Positions 7,757-14,979 of a stretch of DNA of 31,835 bases are shown one piece after another (the stretch's first letter is position 1; each line of letters begins with the position of its first letter). The position numbers and the translations under genes are program-made. The notes beneath the pieces were generated by a model. It had not been told where the DNA came from. It ran no database searches and saw only the letters and a list, made by a program, of their open reading frames with translations. Source of the DNA: an uncultured Bacteroidales bacterium (lineage in GTDB: Bacteria > Bacteroidota > Bacteroidia > Bacteroidales > Paludibacteraceae); contig CALCGX010000135.1 in NCBI GenBank assembly GCA_937901225.1, forward strand, positions 1 through 31,835. The letters are read 5' to 3'.

Positions 7757-9460
7757 TTGATCTTGAGTTTCTTTGTGGGCGCGTTGGCATCGTGTGCAGC
7801 GCAACTGCTCAAGATGATGATTCACGGTATCCACCATCTGGTGGAACATCACTTGATTGAGCAAGACCACTGGTGGTATCTCATCACCCCTATGATTGGT
7901 ATCACCCTTGCAGGGCTCTTCGTCAAATACATTGTCAAGGACGACATCTCGCACGGTATCACCAAGATTCTCTACGCCATCTCACAACGCAAATCCATCA
8001 TCAAGCTCCACAACATGTGGTCATCCTTGGTCGGTTCGGCATTGACCATTGGTTTTGGTGGTTCTGTCGGAGCAGAGGCACCTATCGTGATGACAGGTGC
8101 AGCTATTGGTAGTAACCTTGCCAAGCTCTTCCGCCTTGATCAAAAGACCATGATGCTGATGATTGGTTGTGGTGCTGCAGGTGCAGTGGGTGGCATTTTC
8201 CAAGCTCCTATCGCTGGTCTAGTCTTCACCCTAGAGGTGCTGATGATGGATCTGACCATGACCCGCATGGCGCCATTGTTGATATCCTCCGTCACAGCAA
8301 CTGCGATCTCCTTTATGGTCAACGGACAAGAAGCCATGTTCCCATTGGTGAATAGCGAACCATTCTTCGTGGAGCGTCTGCCTTGGTATGTTATATTAGG
8401 TGTGATGTGCGGATTGGTATCACTCTATTTCACCCGTGGCATGAACCGTCTGGAGCAACTATTCAAACGCCATGTGCAAAATACATGGGTAAAATTCCTC
8501 GTAGGTGGTGCTGCATTAGGTTTATTACTTTTCCTCTTCCCGCCGCTCTATGGCGAGGGATACGATGTGATCAAACAGCTCATCAATGGTGACTCAGTAT
8601 CAGCCATTGCCAATAGTCCTTTCGAAGTGCTTGGCACGGGCAGTTGGGTATTAGTGGGCTATTTCGCAGCCATTCTGCTATTCAAGATATTTGCATCAGT
8701 TGCCACCAATGGTGGTGGCGGTGTAGGTGGTATCTTCGCACCTTCGCTCTTTATGGGAGCTATCACAGGCTTTATTTGTGCCCGATTGATGAATATGCTT
8801 GGTATTGGCGTTCCAGAGGCCAACTTCGCCTTGGCAGGTATGTCGGGCTTGATGGCTGGTGTCATGCACGCCCCATTGACGGGTATCTTCCTCATTGCCG
8901 AACTTACAGGTGGATACCACCTTTTTATGCCATTGATGGCAGTAGCTGTCGTATCGTTCTTGACCATCAAGATTTTTGAGCCCCATAGCCTTTATGCCAT
9001 GCGTCTGGCACAAAAAGGCGAACTGCTTACCCACAACAAAGACCGCTCTGTCCTCACACTCATGAAAATGGAGAATGTCCTGGAAACCGACCTCAGAACA
9101 CTCAATCCAGAGATGACTTTGGGCGAGCTGGTCAAGGTCATTGCACAAAGCAACCGCAACATCTTCCCTGTAGTAGATAATAATGGTAAACTATTAGGTA
9201 TCTTGCTCTTAGATGAGGTACGCAATATCATGTTCCAGCCTCGTTTGTACAATCGCTTTACTGTGAAGCAACTCATGAACTCCCCTCAAGCCATCCTCAC
9301 CGACACCATGCCGATGGGTAAGGTCATGGAGATATTTGAGGATACAGGTGCATGGAACTTGCCCGTCGTAGATGAGCAGAAACACTATCTTGGCTTTGTC
9401 AGCAAGTCCAAGATCTTCAACTCCTACCGCCACGTGTTAGTACACTTCTCTGAGGAGTAA
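7757..9460 (+). CDS. ClC-type chloride channel/antiporter with C-terminal CBS domains
   Basis: An inner-membrane chloride transporter with about ten helices in the ClC fold. Motifs: GSVGAEAPIVMTGAAIGSNL (residues about 102-121; Glu107 is the gating glutamate, so proton-coupled exchange is plausible), GAAGAVGGIFQAPIAGLVFTLEVL, GGGGVGGIFAPSLFMGAITG and AGMSGLMAGVMHAPLTGIFLIAELTGG. Residues from about 430 form two CBS domains (LNPEMTLGELVKVI...FPVVDNNGKLLGIL and the matching WNLPVVDEQKHYLGFVSKSKI), which usually bind adenine nucleotides and regulate gating. The start is uncertain. The TTG at 7757 begins inside the first helix, while upstream codons in the same frame (about 7700-7756) encode TYDRFIAWREQHIPQKNLVL, a typical ClC N-terminus, yet offer no ATG, GTG or TTG. 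Translation may start from a rare codon near 7682-7685, or the N-terminus may be damaged. Confidence 0.9.
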   Translation: MILSFFVGALASCAAQLLKMMIHGIHHLVEHHLIEQDHWWYLITPMIGITLAGLFVKYIVKDDISHGITKILYAISQRKSIIKLHNMWSSLVGSALTIGFGGSVGAEAPIVMTGAAIGSNLAKLFRLDQKTMMLMIGCGAAGAVGGIFQAPIAGLVFTLEVLMMDLTMTRMAPLLISSVTATAISFMVNGQEAMFPLVNSEPFFVERLPWYVILGVMCGLVSLYFTRGMNRLEQLFKRHVQNTWVKFLVGGAALGLLLFLFPPLYGEGYDVIKQLINGDSVSAIANSPFEVLGTGSWVLVGYFAAILLFKIFASVATNGGGGVGGIFAPSLFMGAITGFICARLMNMLGIGVPEANFALAGMSGLMAGVMHAPLTGIFLIAELTGGYHLFMPLMAVAVVSFLTIKIFEPHSLYAMRLAQKGELLTHNKDRSVLTLMKMENVLETDLRTLNPEMTLGELVKVIAQSNRNIFPVVDNNGKLLGILLLDEVRNIMFQPRLYNRFTVKQLMNSPQAILTDTMPMGKVMEIFEDTGAWNLPVVDEQKHYLGFVSKSKIFNSYRHVLVHFSEE

Positions 9461-9686
9461 CGCTTTACAGACTTATCTCCCATTACTGGTATATACTCTT
9501 ACTATCCATTGCTGGGCTTCAACTAGCACTTGCTACTCTTCCTGCTGATTCACCTCTGCACACGCCTTGTATATTGGTGTCCATAATTCAAACTACAAGT
9601 TCCTTGTCAGTTTCGGGACCACCATAGGACGAACTCTGGGACATCTATGGGCTTTCTGTGGCTGTATTAGGTCGCTCTCAAGTTGG
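9461..9686. other. Non-coding stretch after the ClC gene
   Basis: Stops occur in all frames at short intervals. I see no gene, tRNA or recognisable insertion-sequence end here, and no terminator directly after the ClC stop. Confidence 0.5.
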
Positions 9687-9729
9687 CTTCAGGCTACGCG
9701 ACCTGAAGGAGTGCGACGGAACGCACTCC
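9687..9729. repeat. Two abutting hairpins inside a larger inverted repeat
   Basis: CTTCAGG (9687-9693) pairs with CCTGAAG (9702-9708), and GGAGTGCG (9708-9715) pairs with CGCACTCC (9722-9729). The surrounding CTACGC (9694-9699) and GCGTAG (9732-9737) are also complementary, which allows an alternative fold. It is GC-rich compared with its surroundings and non-coding. Confidence 0.6.
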
Positions 9730-9870
9730 GAGCGTAGCGCCCGAAGAGTCCCCACTCTGAGGAATCAGCGCAAGCATAGAACAAATTAGGCGACCACTGT
9801 AGCACATCTATTGCTTAGTTGTATCATAACGGTAGCACTCATACAAACAAAGCATCTCAGATATATATAT

Positions 9871-9904
9871 ACAAAGAGAGCCTAAGTTGTTACTTAGACT
9901 CTCT
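9871..9904 (-). terminator. Hairpin next to the 5S-derived repeat, reads as an rRNA-type terminator on the minus strand
   Basis: AGAGAGCCTAAG (9875-9886) pairs with CTTAGACTCTCT (9893-9904) with one mismatch. On the minus strand it lies directly after the 5S-like 3' end and is followed by TTTGTATATATA, the arrangement expected downstream of a 5S gene. Confidence 0.5.
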
Positions 9905-9908
9905 GAAA

Positions 9909-9991
9909 ATGGCGGCTACCTACTCTCCCACACCCTGCATCGCCGATGGTACTGCACTGCGGAATATTGTGGGAGAGTAGGTAGCCGCCAT
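9909..9991. pseudogene. rrf (fragment): 5S rRNA 3'-end fragment in a perfect inverted repeat
   Basis: The plus strand from about 9941 reads GCCGATGGTACTGC, then GTGGGAGAGTAGGTAGCCGCC (9969-9989). These are the conserved 3' half and 3' terminus of a Bacteroidota 5S rRNA. The 5' half of the molecule (CCACCTC...CCGAACAGAGAAGTTAAG region) is absent. In its place the last 24 bases recur as an exact reverse complement (9909-9932 against 9968-9991, loop 9933-9967), and weaker matching continues outwards (TCTGAA/TTCAGA). It cannot be a working 5S gene. It could be a recombination scar between inverted rRNA operon ends, a structured element derived from 5S, or an assembly fold-back. Confidence 0.65.
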
Positions 9992-10016
9992 CTTCAGAAC
10001 CTCTGAGATTCGTCTT

Positions 10017-10084
10017 GGGGGGTCTTTCTTTGTATAGCATGTCCGGCGATGCAAGCGGTAAGCCGACCCCATCCTATAAAGAAA
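10017..10084. other. Interleaved inverted repeats (pseudoknot-like structure)
   Basis: GGGGTC (10019-10024) is complementary to GACCCC (10065-10070). TTTCTTTGTATAG (10024/5-10036) is complementary, with one bulge, to CTATAAAGAAA (10074-10084). The two pairings interleave rather than nest, which is the topology of an H-type pseudoknot. An inner CGGC/GCCG hairpin (10044-10047/10062-10065) competes with the first. Function unknown. From here to the promoter at 10241 no other feature is seen. Confidence 0.35.
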
Positions 10085-10240
10085 TTTTGCGGAGCAAAGA
10101 CAAAGCCGTGAGCGAAGCGAACACCTTATTAAAGGGGGAAAGAAAAAATCGTTCGGTTGTTTAGAGAATGCAGAAATATGACCGTTTGCTATCTATTGGA
10201 GAGCAAAATTTAAAAATATAAGGAATTTATGGAGAAAAAC

Positions 10241-10271
10241 TTGCATATCTCAGAAAAAAGTTATAACTTTG
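10241..10271 (+). promoter_or_regulatory. Bacteroidota promoter for the Rex-like gene pair
   Basis: TTG (10241-10243), a 20-base spacer and TAACTTTG (10264-10271) match the consensus. The predicted leader is about 80 bases long and contains a 12-codon reading frame. Confidence 0.72.
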
Positions 10272-10310
10272 TATTTCATTTGAAGTTGCTACAAAACAAC
10301 ACAATCAAAC

Positions 10311-10349
10311 ATGGCTATTAATGAAATAATCGTATTGCATCATTATTAA
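10311..10349 (+). CDS. Possible 12-codon leader ORF
   Basis: ATG at 10311 opens a 12-residue frame (MAINEIIVLHHY) that ends in TAA 11 bases before the ATG of the next gene and lies within the predicted leader. It has no recognisable homology and no convincing ribosome-binding site. It may be chance, or an upstream ORF that tunes translation of the downstream pair. Confidence 0.2.
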   Translation: MAINEIIVLHHY

Positions 10350-10360
10350 AAACATATTAT

Positions 10361-11266
10361 ATGGAAAGAAAAAAAGTAACTTATCGCGTCTTTACAATCC
10401 AAAATGCATCATTGACTCACGATGCATCGGACTTGAAAGACGAACTCCGTACAAGACTAGCCCAAAGTAACATTGAACATCGTTTGATCCCCGTTAATGA
10501 GGACGATGATAGCATAAATGACTTGTTAAGTTCTTTTGCCCCGGCGACAGGCACATCGGATCCCGGGTATTTCTATGGAGTTATGATGCGGCTGAAACCA
10601 GCCAAAGAGATCAAAGCGTTGCCGGACGATTACATGAAATTACCAGAGTTGAGCGAGGCACAATTAAAAGAGATACAAGAAGTGGCCGGAAAAACCCTTT
10701 GTAGCAGAATTTTCCATTTCCTTATTATGGGTACTTTTCTTATTACAGATTTGCCACAGATTCAAAACATATCCGTCTTTGAGAAGTATATTAATCGATT
10801 CCTTGGAGAGGCTCAATACTATTTTAGACCATATTTGCATCACAAAGATCTACGCCTCAATGACATTAGCAAGGTTGTCTTCAAAGAGACATTCGCTTCC
10901 ATGCCACAAAATGACAGAAATCCGGTTTCTTTACAACAACCCGTAAAGAAATTGTTCCAATATATCAGTCCGGAAGTGAAGGGTCTCAAAAAGATTTTTG
11001 AATCCAACATCGTTTCCGCAAACATGGTTATCAGTTTTGAGAAGCCGCGCAAAATGACACAACAGGATTACAACAAACAACTGAGTGCCATCTTAGCTCC
11101 TATTCAGAATCTTGAGAATGTTTATTTCACCCTGCATAGTGGCATGAAGATTCTCGGATCCGACTTGGTATATACTCACAAAGAGACTTTAGAGGAAGAA
11201 ATTATAACTCCATTGACGTATATCAAGAGTATGCGCAATGTACTTGAGTCCATTCAGCAAGTATGA
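10361..11266 (+). CDS. Uncharacterised soluble protein of a RexA/RexB-like two-gene pair
   Basis: A 301-residue protein with no signal peptide and no membrane segment. I do not recognise a named domain. Visible layout: an N-terminal region of short beta strands (VTYRVFTIQNAS, then an acidic EDDDSIND loop), a middle PGYFYGVMMRLKPAKEIKALP strand pair, the central hydrophobic SRIFHFLIMGTFLITDLP, a YINRFLGEA helix, and a C-terminal alpha/beta part (ANMVISFEKPRKMTQQDY...NVYFTLHSGM). The last four bases overlap the start of a four-helix membrane protein gene (ATGA), so the two are translationally coupled. A soluble protein of about 300 residues followed by a four-helix protein of about 150 residues is the layout of phage lambda RexA (279 aa) and RexB (144 aa), where the soluble partner senses phage and opens the membrane partner. 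The parallel is inferred from architecture, not from aligned motifs. Confidence 0.6.
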   Translation: MERKKVTYRVFTIQNASLTHDASDLKDELRTRLAQSNIEHRLIPVNEDDDSINDLLSSFAPATGTSDPGYFYGVMMRLKPAKEIKALPDDYMKLPELSEAQLKEIQEVAGKTLCSRIFHFLIMGTFLITDLPQIQNISVFEKYINRFLGEAQYYFRPYLHHKDLRLNDISKVVFKETFASMPQNDRNPVSLQQPVKKLFQYISPEVKGLKKIFESNIVSANMVISFEKPRKMTQQDYNKQLSAILAPIQNLENVYFTLHSGMKILGSDLVYTHKETLEEEIITPLTYIKSMRNVLESIQQV

Positions 11267-11712
11267 AACGGATTATTATTGCGGCACTTGTCTGCGTTGT
11301 ATTATCACTCATTCCATTACAACCAACAGAAATCACTCTGAATATTCTGTATGGTCTCATTGGTGTGCTTTTTTCAGTAGCGATGAGCCTTATTATTGCT
11401 TTTGATGGTTCGAAAATTAAAAACTCAGAACTAAAAAAAGGTATCCGAGATTCTATTCATGATACCAGAAACAATTTTCTTATCATCTTCGCTGCCTGTT
11501 CAATATTTTTCGTAGTGTACTCACTATTACCGGACTCTATGCAACAGGTCACATGGATGGAAAAAGACTCTTTTAAACTTTACTCCACATGGTCAGTATC
11601 CGTATTGTGTTTTTTATTGTACACAATCATTGTCCTCATATATAACTACATCGATCTCCAGCAGTTATATGAAGATATAGAAGATGAATTGGCTAAAGAC
11701 ACTAACAAATAG
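11263..11712 (+). CDS. Four-helix membrane protein, RexB-like partner
   Basis: A 149-residue integral membrane protein with four predicted helices: residues about 4-20 (IIIAALVCVVLSLIPL), 24-47 (ITLNILYGLIGVLFSVAMSLIIAF), 70-89 (NNFLIIFAACSIFFVVYSLL) and 103-130 (TWSVSVLCFLLYTIIVLIYNYI). The loop between helices 2 and 3 is basic (KIKNSELKKGIR), suggesting a cytoplasmic position. The C-terminus is acidic (LYEDIEDELAKD). It starts with an ATGA overlap on the preceding gene. The size, helix count and position after a soluble gene resemble RexB, an ion-channel effector; KwaA of the Kiwa system is also a four-helix protein, but its gene comes first. I cannot assign it to a family with certainty. 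The AbiE/RelA module converges on it from the right. Confidence 0.6.
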   Translation: MKRIIIAALVCVVLSLIPLQPTEITLNILYGLIGVLFSVAMSLIIAFDGSKIKNSELKKGIRDSIHDTRNNFLIIFAACSIFFVVYSLLPDSMQQVTWMEKDSFKLYSTWSVSVLCFLLYTIIVLIYNYIDLQQLYEDIEDELAKDTNK

Positions 11713-11762
11713 TAATATTACCCCATAATCATATTTGTGCATAATTATTGTGGAATATTATT
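11713..11762. terminator. Weak hairpin between convergent genes
   Basis: AATATT near 11714 and AATATT near 11755 flank partly complementary arms (about CCCCATAAT against ATTATTGTGG). The stem is imperfect and overlaps the last codons of the RelA/SpoT-domain gene. Confidence 0.25.
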
Positions 11763-13070
11763 TTGTACAAGTTTTTGATATTTCTTGCCCAACCGTTTGG
11801 TTATAATGTGACACATCAAATGAAATATAGGGTTGTCTATTGATCTCATACTTCCTTGATAGATCGTAATTAACCTATCTCGACGTCCATCCAATTGTGC
11901 AATTTGCCTTCTTAAGTCTTGAATCCAATCGCGCTTTTTTTGATCATGCACAGTATCTAAAGTATGATTGATCGTATAGATTTCCTGATTAATACGAATA
12001 ATCTGTTGAGCAACTGCATTGAAATATGAGTTAAGTAATCTTTTATACAGTTTTATATCTCTATTATTCAATGCATTACGAATCTCTTTCAAATAACGAT
12101 TCATACAGTCAGACACAAAACTATGCGTTGAAAGGACATAGTTTGAATATGCCATACTTAATTGCTCATATGTTACATTCTGTATCTGAGTCAAAACAAT
12201 ATTCGCATTTCTATCTTGCTTGAAACGTTCAAAATATGCATTTTCCGCATCTTGAAAAGTTTGATAACAATTAATCTTTGTTTTTGCCCCTACGCCCGCC
12301 TCAATGAGATAGAAATTTTTGATTCGGCTACTTTTTGTATTGAGCCATTGATACCGAATAAACGTATTTTGGAGAAAAACCTTTTGTAATAGATTTATAT
12401 AATCATATTCATCTAAAATCTTAAAATATGTTCTCTTATCCTCTGATGTCAGTTTCTCTTCGGGCAATGATAATATGCGATGAAATTCTAACAAATCTGC
12501 AGGAGTATGGTATTCTTTCAACCGAGCCTCCGGAATTATGACATCCGATATTTCAACTAATGTTGCCCAGTTATGTTGTTCTCTATCTCGGATTTGAATT
12601 TCTACTTGTTTACCATCGCCATTTGCCAGGCTCACATATAAATGCACAGAACGATATCCATCCGGTTTAGGGTTTTGGATATAATCACCCTTTTCCTTAT
12701 CTTTATCCTTAATTATCAGCGCAGGGTTTTCTCTTAGTTTCCTTACTATTTTATATACTTGTTTAGTGTCGCCGGTTATACATCGACAGCCAGCAATATC
12801 TACCATATGTTCAAATGCCGTAGTCGGATATCTCTTCAGTTTCTCAACAATAGAGTTGATACGTTTTATTCGATATGTTACGATACATTGCGAATCTACT
12901 CGTTTGCCAGTATCATATAGGATTTTAAACACTTCTGCGATTGTATCACGATATGATAGACGATACTCTTGCAGCATCTCAAGATCCGCAACCTCAACCC
13001 TTCCAGTGCCATCTCCATACGACTCACGGATACGTTTTCCTAACTTATGTATTTCTGTTCTATTTAACAT
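11745..13070 (-). CDS. RelA/SpoT-domain protein ((p)ppGpp synthetase-like), third gene of an AbiE operon
   Basis: A 441-residue protein. Residues about 55-185 match the nucleotidyl (pyrophosphate) transferase fold of RelA/SpoT synthetases: YRIKRINSIVEKLKR (66-80), DIAGCRCI (91-98), DYIQNPKPDGYRSVHLYV (129-146, with the conserved Gly-Tyr-Arg-Ser-x-His that stacks and binds GTP) and KQVEIQIRDREQHNWA (154-169, with the catalytic Glu of VEIQIR). No hydrolase, TGS or ACT domain is present. The remaining 250 residues are largely helical and I do not recognise them. Stand-alone synthetase domains act either as alarmone synthetases or as toxSAS toxins that make (p)ppApp or pyrophosphorylate tRNA. The gene follows the AbiEii gene after 20 bases on the same strand and probably shares its transcript, so a defence or toxin role is favoured over housekeeping. 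Confidence 0.8.
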   Translation of the reverse strand: MLNRTEIHKLGKRIRESYGDGTGRVEVADLEMLQEYRLSYRDTIAEVFKILYDTGKRVDSQCIVTYRIKRINSIVEKLKRYPTTAFEHMVDIAGCRCITGDTKQVYKIVRKLRENPALIIKDKDKEKGDYIQNPKPDGYRSVHLYVSLANGDGKQVEIQIRDREQHNWATLVEISDVIIPEARLKEYHTPADLLEFHRILSLPEEKLTSEDKRTYFKILDEYDYINLLQKVFLQNTFIRYQWLNTKSSRIKNFYLIEAGVGAKTKINCYQTFQDAENAYFERFKQDRNANIVLTQIQNVTYEQLSMAYSNYVLSTHSFVSDCMNRYLKEIRNALNNRDIKLYKRLLNSYFNAVAQQIIRINQEIYTINHTLDTVHDQKKRDWIQDLRRQIAQLDGRRDRLITIYQGSMRSIDNPIFHLMCHIITKRLGKKYQKLVQNNIPQ

Positions 13071-13090
13071 CGCTCTAATATATCAATCAT

Positions 13091-14116
13091 TTACAAGAAC
13101 TTATACGGCAAGGCCTTAATCTCTTTTTGCAATTCGGTGATAACCTCAATTAGTTGCTCAAATGTTGGCGCTTCGTTGTCATATATCATATGCAACAACA
13201 TATACTCGTAATCCTCACGCCAAGCTTCCATAATATGCGCCGGAGGCAGGATGGATAAGGTTGCCGGATAAAGCGTATCATAATCAAAGCCCTTTAAATT
13301 GATGAACTGGCGGCGATGTTCTATGATTGTGCGATATAATTGCTCATCGTGCAATGCTCGTTCAGCAACACCTTTTTTCTTCAAACAATATAAATCATAC
13401 AAGTGTCGCGACATACGTAATGTGCGAATCTCTCCTGCAGGTTTTGCAAACTCCTCATGGAGAAGAAATATCTTTTCCAAACACGTTCTTTCCGGAACAA
13501 CTACATTCGGAATAGAAAAAGATGGTTCCGCAACAACAGACTCCGGCAAGTATTGATCAATAAAAGATTGCAAAGCTTCTACTTTGATCGGTTGCAGCAT
13601 ACTGCGCCCGCTAACTTCAATCAGCACGCAATGACGAATATAAGGACTCTCCGGCAAAACAGACTGATACTCAATCTCAATCGTCTCCGGATCAGTCGTG
13701 CTAACAGAAGTGATATTCACATTTACCTTGAAAGCATCGGCATCAATGCCTTGTGCGATAAGCGCGTCACGCACATCAAATTGCATCTTCTCTCGCACAA
13801 AAGAACAGGCAGCACGACGCAACTTATCGCTGATCTGCGTACGCGATAGTGCTCCACCATATCCGAGAAAATCACGGCTGATTGCGATGTCTATATCTTC
13901 CGAGAAACGTTCAATCAAGTGCCAACACTTGCTCAACGATGTCCCGCCTTTGAAAGAGAGATACTCCGCATATGGCAAAGAGAACACCGCTTTAAGAACT
14001 TGCGTCACCCACCAATCCTTTTCAATAATTTGCTCAGGTAACTTACGATTTGATTTGGCAGCTACTTGATTGATAAATTCTATTTTAGCCTCATTAAGCA
14101 ATGCGGAAAACTTCAT
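13091..14116 (-). CDS. abiEii: AbiEii-family nucleotidyltransferase toxin
   Basis: A 341-residue member of the nucleotidyl transferase AbiEii/AbiGii toxin family (type IV toxin-antitoxin systems; related MenT toxins transfer nucleotides to tRNA acceptor ends). The signature is YLSFKGGTSLSKCW, where GGTSLxK is the nucleotide-binding loop, followed by ERFSEDIDIAI, where SEDID supplies the metal-binding Asp residues. It is preceded by the family's KDWWVTQVLKAVF helix. A later block, GEIRTLRMSRHLYDLYCLKKKG, is the conserved R-x-x-DLY-type segment. Its ATG overlaps the stop of the upstream antitoxin gene by four bases. The length agrees with the family's 300 or so. It is cytoplasmic. No inactivating change is seen. 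Confidence 0.9.
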   Translation of the reverse strand: MKFSALLNEAKIEFINQVAAKSNRKLPEQIIEKDWWVTQVLKAVFSLPYAEYLSFKGGTSLSKCWHLIERFSEDIDIAISRDFLGYGGALSRTQISDKLRRAACSFVREKMQFDVRDALIAQGIDADAFKVNVNITSVSTTDPETIEIEYQSVLPESPYIRHCVLIEVSGRSMLQPIKVEALQSFIDQYLPESVVAEPSFSIPNVVVPERTCLEKIFLLHEEFAKPAGEIRTLRMSRHLYDLYCLKKKGVAERALHDEQLYRTIIEHRRQFINLKGFDYDTLYPATLSILPPAHIMEAWREDYEYMLLHMIYDNEAPTFEQLIEVITELQKEIKALPYKFL

Positions 14117-14718
14117 AAGGACAATAATATTTTACGCACCCACATAGGCGCAAGTTGGATATCATGGTTAAAATCTTCGGTAGAAACATTTTCCATGTGT
14201 TTCTTGATAACACTCATTTGTTCCTCCGACAGCTGGTCCTTGCCTATATCACGCATAGCAGATACTACCAGCATCATTAGTCGGGAATTGAATGCGAATT
14301 TCTTTGCAGAGGATGTATGCAGAAACTGAATACCTTTCCCTTCTCCAATAGGTACTGGACGAGTGGAACCGGTTGTATAAAATACCGCATTAGCCGGCAC
14401 TTGGGTTGAAAGCCCAAGCATATTTAATGCATAGGCTCCCGTAGGAACTATCATTGTCTTATCACGACGCGAAATGGCCTCTGCTATATCCAACATGGAC
14501 GGATATAAGACACCGAGACCATATTGTGTATCAATCTTCGGATAATAGTAAATACCCGGAGCGATACGAATCAGCGTTTTCTCATCCTCTAATCTTTGCA
14601 GCACTTTACGAATCGCTTCCGGCGATGCAATATCCGAAAAGTCCTGTCCAAAAAAGAACGTTCCTCGCTCACTATCAAGGACTCTTTGTTTAGCAATATT
14701 CTGCGCGCTATCCTTCAT
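14113..14718 (-). CDS. abiEi: AbiEi/DUF6088-type antitoxin
   Basis: The antitoxin of the AbiE pair, about 201 residues from the start I choose. The N-terminal winged-helix part (SAQNIAKQRVLDSERGTFFFGQDFSDIASPEAIRKVLQRLEDEKTLIRIAPGIYYYP) has the family's 'gives one turn, reads the promoter' layout and probably binds its own promoter. The C-terminal part (MIVPTGAYALNMLGLSTQVPANAVFYTTGSTRPVPIG) is the AbiEi-like antitoxin core. The frame is open to an ATG at 14823, but a good Bacteroidota promoter (14749-14780) lies inside that extension, so I start at the ATG at 14718, about 24 bases after the predicted transcription start. The operon continues into abiEii and the RelA/SpoT-domain gene. Confidence 0.85.
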   Translation of the reverse strand: MKDSAQNIAKQRVLDSERGTFFFGQDFSDIASPEAIRKVLQRLEDEKTLIRIAPGIYYYPKIDTQYGLGVLYPSMLDIAEAISRRDKTMIVPTGAYALNMLGLSTQVPANAVFYTTGSTRPVPIGEGKGIQFLHTSSAKKFAFNSRLMMLVVSAMRDIGKDQLSEEQMSVIKKHMENVSTEDFNHDIQLAPMWVRKILLSL

Positions 14719-14748
14719 TTCTGTCACACATTTATTAGAAAAGTGGGA

Positions 14749-14780
14749 CAAAATTACTTTTTTTTTTTGAATTGTGCAAA
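14749..14780 (-). promoter_or_regulatory. Bacteroidota promoter for the AbiE/RelA operon
   Basis: On the minus strand TTTG (14780 to 14777), a 20-base spacer containing a run of A, and TAATTTTG (14756 to 14749). It fixes the antitoxin start at 14718. Confidence 0.75.
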
Positions 14781-14979
14781 TAATTTCGTAAGAAAAGTGC
14801 ACATTTCCTGTATTTTTAGGCATGATATCCTCTCAAATTGGAATTTCTCCCTCAAAAAGTTGATTTGCCACGCTTCCCGTTAGATCAGCGCACCTGGGGA
14901 GGTCTTCGAGTTTTTCGGGAAATTATTGTTCTTAGTGTCCGTATTGGCAGGTCCAATATCTACACTTTAAAAGGTGAAA

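Noticed and set aside
8659..9148. Antisense reading frames inside the ClC transporter gene
   Set aside because: The plus-strand protein has all ClC motifs throughout this region; the antisense products look like random sequence.
9461..9686. Transposase remnant
   Set aside because: Short frames on both strands show no transposase motif, and no terminal inverted repeats or target duplications were found.
9941..9991. A functional 5S rRNA gene
   Set aside because: Only the 3' half is present; the conserved CCGAAC...GAAGTTAAG region is missing and the 5' side is an inverted copy of the 3' end.
10361..11712. Assignment of the two-gene pair to the Kiwa system
   Set aside because: Kiwa has the membrane protein gene first and I see no DUF4868 features in the soluble protein; gene order agrees better with RexAB.
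14719..14823. N-terminal extension of the AbiEi-like antitoxin
   Set aside because: A promoter with consensus elements (14749-14780) lies in it, and the antitoxin family begins near the ATG at 14718.
14870..14960. tRNA or tmRNA remnant as an island attachment site
   Set aside because: No cloverleaf, T-loop (GTTCRANYC) or acceptor stem could be built.
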